NCBI RefSeq assembly: GCF_000002425.4
Contig: NC_037253.1
Span: 10,406,567-10,470,566, forward strand
Source: Physcomitrium patens
Taxonomy: Eukaryota > Streptophyta > Bryopsida > Funariales > Funariaceae
Length of the DNA stretch: 64,000 nucleotides
Reading direction: 5' to 3'
Below are positions 56,746-64,000 of this stretch, piece by piece. Both the position numbers and the translations under genes were made by a program. The notes beneath the pieces were generated by a model that was given only the letters and a program-made list of their open reading frames with translations, had not been told where the DNA came from and did no database searches. Position 1 is the stretch's first letter. Each line of letters begins with the position of its first letter.

Positions 56746-57537
56746 TTACATGGGTGAGTCTGTTGAGCATGGACAAGTGCCGAGACCTTCGATGTTCTGG
56801 ATATCGGTAAACTCCCCTACTGGGCATGGGCAGGTGCCGAGAGGTTGCATCTGGGTCATCTGGAAAAACGACTTTAGTTGGTTTACAATGTCAGGGTCGA
56901 GGCCAAATGCTTTCTCCAGAATCTGGTTGATGACGTCTTTGTTGAACGTGGATGCACCAATGTCTGATCGACCTGGGGCCTGGCTGTTGAGAGAGAGCTG
57001 TGCGATCGCTGGAGTCTTGCCAACATTCAGCTGGAAATGCATCAGACCTCGTGGGAAGACAGTGATGTCGCCCTTCTGCAAGACGCTCGACCACAGCTTG
57101 TTTTCTGTGTCGACGAAGCCCACTAGGAGCTGGCCTTCCTGACAGAATAGAATTTCGGTTGCGCGTTGGTGCCAGTGGGGCACATTGAGACCGCCCTTGG
57201 GTGCGAAGTCCAGACGCGCCCACGAGATCCCTTGCGTGTTGATACCTGGAAAATTCGTCACGAAAGCTGTTTGCAGTGGAGCGCCGAACGATGAGCTCAA
57301 ATTTCCTTGTTTTCGAAGCCCACGAAAGGTGAAGTCGTTGGAGGTTACTTTAGCTGGATCCTTACACGGAAATCCGTTGATGAAGATAGGACTTGACAGG
57401 TCTGCAACGCAGAAATCCTGGAGAGGGTCAGGATCTGATGCTGCGGCCATGGATGTGAAGAAGCTGAGAATGACAAGGACTGCAATCGGTGGAGATAGCC
57501 GAAGATTGTCGCATGTTGATGACCTCCCCCTCCCCAT
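56746..57537 (-). CDS. Germin-like protein, secreted cupin (263 aa)
   Basis: This is an extracellular manganese-binding cupin of the germin-like family, whose members act as superoxide dismutase, oxalate oxidase or structural wall proteins. The substrate is not predictable here. A signal peptide is clear (PPIAVLVILSFFTSMAAAS). The N-terminal Cys pair (FCVADLSSP and GFPCKDP) matches the germin disulfide. Both cupin boxes are complete: GGLNVPHWHQRATEILF (two His and Glu) and KGDITVFPRGLMHFQLNVG (third His). The ORF is intronless. The start is set at 57,537 because the 47 codons upstream are mostly the CT repeat of the 5' UTR. The last 35 residues are unusual: two copies of LGTCPC (at PLGTCPCPVGEF and GLGTCPCSTDS) give a Cys-rich tail that typical germins lack. 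Confidence 0.92.
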   Translation of the reverse strand: MGRGRSSTCDNLRLSPPIAVLVILSFFTSMAAASDPDPLQDFCVADLSSPIFINGFPCKDPAKVTSNDFTFRGLRKQGNLSSSFGAPLQTAFVTNFPGINTQGISWARLDFAPKGGLNVPHWHQRATEILFCQEGQLLVGFVDTENKLWSSVLQKGDITVFPRGLMHFQLNVGKTPAIAQLSLNSQAPGRSDIGASTFNKDVINQILEKAFGLDPDIVNQLKSFFQMTQMQPLGTCPCPVGEFTDIQNIEGLGTCPCSTDSPM

Positions 57538-57640
57538 TATGTTTGCGGGTTGTATCTCTCGTGGATGCTTGAAAGTTTGAGAGGCGAGAAACACAATCCG
57601 TGAGGTGAAGAGCGAGAGAGAAGGAGAGAAAGAGAGAGAG

Positions 57641-57642
<2 letters not shown>

Positions 57643-57671
<29 letters not shown>
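57643..57671 (-). repeat. GA/CT microsatellite in the germin-like 5' UTR
   Basis: About 29 nt of perfect GA, with imperfect GA repeats continuing to 57,605. It lies between the TATA box and the ATG. Such CT tracts are common in plant leaders and can bind GAGA-type factors. Confidence 0.7.
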
Positions 57672-57675
<4 letters not shown>

Positions 57676-57720
57676 CACTCGAAATCTAGGAACTTCTTTG
57701 CGTTGATTACTGATATTGAG

Positions 57721-57730
57721 AATATATAAG
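57721..57730 (-). promoter_or_regulatory. TATA box of the germin-like gene
   Basis: CTTATATATT on the minus strand, about 185 nt upstream of the ATG. It predicts a leader of about 150 nt containing the CT repeat. Confidence 0.55.
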
Positions 57731-57759
57731 TTTCATCCCATCTGCATTTATCTCCTTTG

Positions 57760-58960
57760 TCAATCAGAGATCGATGTCACCTTCGTTGTTTATGCAGGAA
57801 ATTGGCTATGCTACATCCCGCCGCCTTAGCCCATGATACCTTGTCATCATACGCTACCACAACATGTAAATAATAACTTCTGTGTGATATGTACAACAAT
57901 GACATAAATAATTAAAAAAATAACGGACCAATCCACAAAGGCCCCGTCTAACCCAACCCCAGTGCACATCTCACATTCGGCTTTCAAAACAAGTGGGCTG
58001 TAAAGAATGACGTGTGACACAACCAGTTCATAGAGAAGTTCCTTGTTAGTGGTATACACGATCAATGCTTCTCTGCACGGTGCTTCTCCTTCCAAGCCTC
58101 GACCAGTGACTGTAAAAGCAGCTTGCCGTCTCAATCCAGGAGGGTATGTCAAAGAGGCATCATGCAAGTCATTTACTACTTTCTATTTATAAATGTTTAC
58201 TGGGTTTGAGTAGTTTGTGAGAAAAGTTGACAAAGCACATTCGCTTGGATCTCGCTCAAGGGGCTTACACCAAACCCAGCCACAGTATGACACCCGTCGA
58301 GCAAAATAAACGTGAGATTCGTCGTCTGATAAGACGATTGTGGCCTGATTAGTTACACTTGGACTGTGATCACGACAGTTTCAGTCTCAACAAAACAGTT
58401 TAGACCATGAGATTAAATTCGCTGAAACTAGCTTGGACAAATACATGTGGTCTGGTCCACACTTTGAGGCGACCACGAACGCAGTTCACTCTGGAACTGC
58501 TTCTGCTGCCGTTCTACTCACTTAGAATTTGGGTTATGGGTGATGACACAAAAGTGATCAGGGGTACCGTGGCAGTAGTCTATTTATCCAACAAATAGTC
58601 GACTATAACTGGACATAAGACTGCTTGGATCAATCGATCGGACTGACTCTCGCCGAACTCCCTTTTTGATTCGCATGAAGGAAAGATGTCTTTTAACTCT
58701 ACATTAAAGGATTGATTGGAGCCTTGCCTTGTAGCTGTCAATTCACAATTTGAACGCTAGATTCGTGTATATATATATATAAATGTGAGTGGAAGCCTGT
58801 GCAGTTCAGCACTCGAATATAACCAAAAATATTTTACAGAAAACACAACAAAACAAAGGATGTTATAATAGTGTTCTAACGAAATCACAAATTTTACATA
58901 AATAAGGTATCATGTATGTCTGTAAAAAATATAAAATAATAAACAATGCCGCTCTCTCGC
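57760..58960. other. Intergenic region upstream of the germin-like gene
   Basis: Mixed composition, short ORFs only. A TA run near 58,767-58,781. No recognisable gene. Confidence 0.45.
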
Positions 58961-59970
58961 GGTGTGACAGACTGAATGAAGTGCTGGCCGGTTATGGTAT
59001 CAATGGGGCCGGGTCCGAGAGCACTTTGTACATCAGATCTGCGTGACTGTCGCCTTTTTCAGTCGATCCACGACCAAACACTGCTCAGGGCCACGGTGTC
59101 ATTCCTGGCAGTTACAAAGTCTCTTCACGCAGAGTATCATCAGTCCTTTTGAATCAGAGTGCGTGGCACCAACCACCGTTGTACAAGCTTTTAGTTTGTG
59201 GCGCAGGTTGTTAGTCATGCGACGCATGTCAGTAGCATCGGAATGACGAATATAATTTCCGACGGACGAGGAAATCTTAGGAAGGAGAAAGATGCAACTA
59301 TGAAAGCAACATTGACATGGTTGGCATTCACGACCATTGACCTGCATCGGCATCCCAACGACACATATAAATCGCATGTTGTTTGAAAACATTCGTTGTC
59401 GTTCTCTGTTTGGCTCGACCTTGTTTGTGGAGTTTCGGCTCAACATTAGTAAGACAGCAGAATGGAACTTGCGAACCATGTTCAAAGATGGTACAGTACT
59501 TCGTCCAGCCTGGCCAGCACATGTACCAGGAGCATATTCAGAAACAATCCAGCGACTGTCCAGTATACTAGGCAGGAATCCAATAGATTTTAATCCCAAA
59601 ATGAGGACTATCTTTCACCAAATACTGAGTCACTGTACTACAAAATTCGATCAAGTGATTTGTAAACTAGCTGCCCAAAGCCTGCATGCATTGATATAGC
59701 CGTCCTCTGGTGATCTTCGACCTGGTGAGTGTTGGGCATGAAATTCGCAAGGTAGGTTCTTGCAAGGAGAGCCAAGCGCTTCGACTCTGGGCTTACGCTG
59801 GTTTTGGACATTGCACTGGTGGCAGTGTTGCAGCAAAACTGTGGATTCTTGTTGCTGAAGCCAATGTGTGTGTCCAGGGTGACATTCAGGTTGGTGCGCA
59901 GACTGGCCAAGTGCTGCGGTGAACCAGGGTTGTATGCGAGTCATCGGTGTGTATGCTGATGCTATCAATA
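58961..59970. other. Higher-GC segment, unassigned
   Basis: Overlapping ORFs of up to 166 codons on the minus strand (59,099-59,599) and 120 codons on the plus strand (59,337-59,699) mask each other. Neither has recognisable motifs or a clear splice model. It could be an old pseudogene or an untranslated transcript. Confidence 0.35.
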
Positions 59971-60600
59971 TACAAAACCCCTTCTAGATTGCTTATGTAT
60001 CTAACAAAGTTGGAAATGTAGAAGAAAATACATGAGAGAATTAGCCAAGAATACTGACCATAGTATGCAGTTACTTTAGGACTCATAATTGACTTATAAA
60101 TTATTGTTATTAATAATATTATTATTTTTTGATGGAGGTGTTAGATTTTAGAATTTGTTTAAGTTTTGGGGTCTTTCGAAGAAGCAATCAACTTTGAATA
60201 TTTGAATCTGATTTTCTTTTTTGCATTTTTTGATTGTAAAATGTTGTAAAATATTGTTTGAAAAGCAGAAAATTGTAGATATTGGATTACTTTTAAAGTA
60301 CTAAATAGTAACATCTTTGTGACATTAAACATAGCTTTCTAATTAAGAATTATGTCAAGTTTGTTGAACATAGATTAAGTTTAGTAAATTAATGATTTAA
60401 ATAGAAAAATAAAATAAGAATAGAAATTTTTATCAACAAATTTTTATAACAAGTAAAAAATAATTCAAACACACCTAAAGTATAAGAAATTGTAATAGAT
60501 TATGCTATAACATAAGTAAAACTATTGATTCAAAAAAATCAAGTCTAAAATCTACATGTATTGTTTTATTGTGATTTAAATTTAAATTTTGTATTTATTA
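59971..60600. other. AT-rich gap, no gene seen
   Basis: No ORF or repeat motif of note. Confidence 0.5.
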
Positions 60601-61430
60601 CTATTTTGCTACTGTTTTTCGCTGAGTGCAGAATGATGAACTTGGTTCTCGGCTGTGATTGCAGTCTCAAAAGGCTGTGTTCGGTAAACTGAAAATCACG
60701 ATTAATTAGTGTAATGGACAACAAAACGAGGACAAAGTGTAAACAATTGCCACTTTTCTGTTGCAACATCAGTTTCACAAAAAATAAGGCCCACTCGGAG
60801 AAACAAAAAGCTCCGGCAGTAGCAAGTGCTGGTGAGGGTCCGACACCGATACCTCTTGTGTGTACCTGATCTCTGGACCGGGGGAAACATCGACTCCCAC
60901 CGTGCACGTGTGAGTTGCACACTGAATTCGCGAAAGAACGTTGCCTCAAGCTCGCCACGATGCACCTCGAGAGCTGCCCCCTAAGTAACCGTGATAGATT
61001 AGTGCATTGTCTGTAGCCAGTGTTGATTCGGTTGCAACGAGAACCCTGTGCATGATGGCGTGCTCCTGGGGGATCTGGAGTCAACTGAACTCCGTTTTTC
61101 TTGTAGTAAACGGCCACACTTCAATGCTCGGTAACTCCCAATTCCTTGATATGGGTTTGAGTTCTCCGAGTTGGAGCTAATACGGGTCCGAATGGTACAG
61201 GAACTGCTGCACTCCTGATGCTGAAGTCTACGAAAAGAGACGAGGGCGGCGAGGCAGTGGAAAAGCGAAGGCCGGAACTCTGTACGAACTGAAGTGCAGC
61301 AACAGCAATCAACCGTATCTGCTGCAAATCCCTCGTCACGCTTGCGGTTGACTCCCAGGATCCTATGCATAATGCATTGATTTATTGCTTCTTTCTTCTC
61401 AGCTCTAAACTTTACCATCCTTTTTTACAT
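60601..61430 (-). other. Higher-GC segment with overlapping minus-strand ORFs, unassigned
   Basis: Minus-strand ORFs at 60,999-61,418 (139 codons), 61,121-61,339 and 60,566-61,117 lie in different frames. The composition is Ser/Arg/Cys-rich, as in frames read out of non-coding DNA. I recognise no domain. A spliced gene with short exons is possible but not supported by a clear acceptor/donor set. Confidence 0.3.
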
Positions 61431-61529
61431 TTGTTATTCTTGACGTGTGATGTGCATGTGCATGACTATATTTTCTAGAGATAAAGTATATTTTGATTTT
61501 ATCATCTCATTTGCTGTTGTCAAAAAGTA

Positions 61530-62035
61530 TACCATATTGGCATAAATTCTTAGTCGAGCAAGCATAGAGAAGGGTGGCAATGAGCAATTTTTTGAATTTC
61601 AATCATACAACAACATTATATAACATTATATAAACTATATAATCTATTTTGTTGAGTTGACTACAATTTATCCAAAAGTCATGCCTTGCTTCATTTCAAT
61701 CATGCAACAACATTACATAAATTATATTGTGGAGTTGACTACAATTTGTATCTAATAGTCATGCATTGTTTTAGCCATGGTCAATTAAATACAATTAATT
61801 TTTTATTTATCTTTATTATTTATTGTAGAATATAGATATAAAGTATATTTTAAATATGTTCTATTCTATCTTTAAATTAGTAATTGTAATTTTTTAAAAA
61901 AATATTATTATTATACAATTATTTACCATATAATCTTTACAACCAAATGATATTTTTGTACTTTCAATAAGCCAAATTAAAAATTATGGCTAGTTTTTCT
62001 AAATACATATTAGACCAATCCAATTATTGATTCCA
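61530..62035 (+). repeat. Unknown dispersed repeat, copy 2
   Basis: Diverged copy of 54,030-54,460. It holds an internal duplication of roughly 100 bp (blocks 'aatcatacaacaacatta' near 61,600 and 'aatcatgcaacaacatta' near 61,697, each followed by 'gagttgactacaattt'). It is followed by a GT/AT microsatellite at 62,041-62,077. Confidence 0.6.
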
Positions 62036-62040
62036 AAATA

Positions 62041-62077
<37 letters not shown>

Positions 62078-62379
62078 CCAAGAAAATACTTAAATATCTA
62101 TTATAAATATACTTATATTTTTTCAATCATTCCACTCAAGTCAAATTTATTTAAGTATTTTTATTTTTTAATGCTTAAATATTTTTAAATACTTTCTACA
62201 TGAACCTTTAAAATGTCCTATAATAGAATCTTGGAATCTTACAACTACTTCATTACATCATTGGAATCTATTATAATGAAAGAATTCACAATAAATTATT
62301 GACAATAAATTTTAGTAATGATGTGATGAAGAGGAAAAATAAATAAATAAATAAAATTTCAAAGTAAAAATTTAGCACT
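62036..62379. other. AT-rich gap with GT/AT microsatellite
   Basis: No gene seen. Confidence 0.5.
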
Positions 62380-63700
62380 CTATTTATGTCAAGGTAGCAA
62401 TAGCTACTTTAACCAACAAAGTAATCTAAAGACGTCTTCTATGTATCTAAGATGAAGCAAAACCTATTTTGGTGAATAAACTTGTATTAGAAGGCTTTAT
62501 GGTTTATTTTAGCGGGAATGGATGTTTAATAAAAATATCAGATAGAAATATAGTTATTGCAAGTTCTAATAAAGGAAATTTGTATTATATCAATTACAAA
62601 AAAGTCAATAGAATAGAAGAAGTTTTGTATATGACATTTTTTCTTTAGTTACTTAAAGAATTTGTATTATATCAATTATACTTAAAGAAGTTTTGTATAT
62701 GAAATTTTTTCTTTAGTTATTTATATGTGAAGTATAACAAAATGCTCAAATCTATAGAAAATATAATGCATCTTGGATGTAAAAAATGCACACAAAGAAA
62801 AAATCAAATAGTCTCTTTTTTAAGTGGTGTAAAAACATGTAATATTAAGTTGTTGGAGATTATCCATTTTAATATATGTTAACCTATGAAGACTATATGT
62901 ATGAGAGAAAAAATATATTTCTTTATTTTTATTGATGATTTTTTAAAACAATCTAGATCCATATTTTTAAAATTAAGAGATAATATTTTAGGATATTTCA
63001 GGATTTTAAAGCATTTATTTAAAAAAATAAAATAAAATAAAATAAAATGAGTCTAAAATTAAGATGTTGTATGTTGGTAATGAAAAGTGAATATATAACT
63101 AAGAAATTTAATTTTTATATTTTTGAATAATAAAAGAATTCCTACACAAACCACAATTCTATATACTTGAGAATAAAATGGTGTTTTTGATAGAATAAAA
63201 TAGTTTTGTTGATTGGATAAATTATATTATTATGGAAATGCTTCATTTTCCAAACTTTAATTATAAATTTTGATGGGAAGCCATTTTTAATATTTTTTAT
63301 ATAAGAAATAAGTATCCAAAAAATATTCTTACATTAATGAAACCAAAATAAGCTTGGAGTGGAAGATAACCTTGTGTTTTATATACAAGGACCTTTAGAT
63401 ACATTGGACATCGAAAGATATTAAATTATATGAAATCCAAACTTGATACAAAAAATACAAAGTGTTTATTCTTGGAGTATTATAAAGGTATCAAGGTATA
63501 TAAACTAATGTATTTGGACATCAAGAAGTTCATCAAAAGTTGTAATATTGAATTTTCATAGCACAAAAGTATTTATGTGTACTTGGAGATATACCCAAAT
63601 AGGAATAAAAATATATTTGTAGATACATCTTCTAAAGAAGTAAAAGAAGAAGATAAAGAAGAAGAATAAAAAATAATGACATCAAATAAAGAACTTAGCA
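62380..63700 (+). pseudogene. Ty1/Copia pol remnant (integrase region)
   Basis: Scattered reading in the plus frames gives a pre-integrase segment (DVFYVSKMKQNLF, then EGFMVYFSGNGCLIKI-type), the zinc region (CKKCTQRK), the integrase core start (LLEIIHF, YFFIFIDDFLKQSRSIFLK), an NGV block near 63,180 and the segment after the core (SKLDTKNTKCLFLEYYKGIK, VYKLMYLDIKKFI). These are the standard order of Copia integrase blocks. Many stops and frameshifts. A second tandem-like duplication occurs at 62,575-62,720. It is the only Copia sequence in the window. Confidence 0.7.
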
Positions 63701-63805
63701 CTTCTTAAGAGACGGCTTTATCAATTTGGAAGACCAAAAAAGACAAATTATAAGTGAAAGAAGATGTGATATATGAAGATCAACTTTAAATTAAAAGTAG
63801 ATATC

Positions 63806-63815
63806 TTTAAAGAAA

Positions 63816-63847
<32 letters not shown>

Positions 63848-63861
63848 AAAAAAAAAAAAAA
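63806..63861 (+). repeat. AAAAAG repeat and poly-A run
   Basis: Five or more AAAAAG units followed by about 25 A. Further AAAAAAT units lie at 63,905-63,940 and a TA run at 63,948-63,966. Confidence 0.7.
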
Positions 63862-64000
63862 CTTCTTTGAAACAACATGGTTTAAGAAGATCAAACTACT
63901 TATTAAAATAAAAAAATAAAAAAATAAAAAAATAAAAACTTCTTAAAATATATATATATATATATAGATAATGAATGATAGAAGAATCACATTTTTTCTC

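Noticed and set aside
57538-57678. N-terminal extension of the germin-like ORF (47 codons, Ser-Leu repeats)
   Set aside because: The Ser-Leu run is the CT microsatellite of the leader. The ATG at 57,537 gives a proper signal peptide.
59099-59699. Overlapping ORFs of 166 and 120 codons on opposite strands
   Set aside because: Neither shows a motif, and mutual overlap in a moderate-GC stretch can arise by chance. Described only as an unassigned segment.
1-64000. CRISPR arrays, rRNA genes or tRNA genes
   Set aside because: No regularly spaced short repeats with unique spacers, no rRNA-like conserved blocks and no cloverleaf with A and B boxes were found by eye. Direct repeats here are LTRs and microsatellites.

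Overview
This window looks like nuclear DNA of a land plant with a small-gene, AT-rich genome, most plausibly a bryophyte (moss). The evidence is indirect. The two recognisable host genes are plant-type: an AP2/ERF transcription factor at 43,818-44,393 (-) and a secreted germin-like protein at 56,746-57,537 (-). The first two thirds are packed with Ty3/Gypsy chromodomain elements of the Tf1/Tcn1-like kind, a lineage shared by fungi and seedless plants. No bacterial or organellar gene organisation is visible. The species assignment is inference.

Layout. Positions 1-43,020 are a nest of LTR retrotransposons. Element A (449-6,821, -) sits in the integrase gene of element B (1-448 and 6,822-11,754, -). 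B sits in the protease/RT gene of element G (11,755-14,195, -, 5' half only). Element C (14,574-20,947, +) is a near twin of A in opposite orientation and has perfect 5-bp target-site duplications. It lies in an older repeat, R. Element E (about 24,011-42,182, +) is an old copy split three times: by element H in its 5' LTR (24,206-29,382, -, a different Gypsy family), by a solo LTR 'I' in its integrase (33,624-34,169) and by element D (35,200-41,635, +) exactly between its polypurine tract and 3' LTR. Subtracting the insertions leaves about 6.0 kb for E. A fragment F follows (42,330-43,020). From 43,020 to 64,000 the DNA is mostly AT-rich non-coding sequence around the AP2 and germin-like genes. 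It holds a decayed LTR 'J', a diverged pair of unknown repeats, microsatellites and, at the right edge, a Ty1/Copia pol remnant.

Element biology. A, B, C, D, E and G share one plan: LTR, a self-complementary primer site, a structured leader, gag (CCHC), then in the -1 frame pol (protease, RT, RNase H, integrase with chromodomain), in most copies an extra 140-aa ORF of unknown function (ORF3), a purine tract and the 3' LTR. Three things in this plan appear to be new or little described. (1) The leader has a stem-loop module with invariant GGATTACC-type loops and covarying stems, present once in A, C and G and three times in B, with a four-hairpin version in D. (2) Self-priming is supported by compensatory change between B and the other families. 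(3) ORF3 is kept without indels over large divergence. B's U3 also holds an unusually good array of heat-shock elements. A and C share integrase-killing substitutions and LTR differences that segregate by LTR position, which suggests DNA-level homogenisation between the inverted copies.
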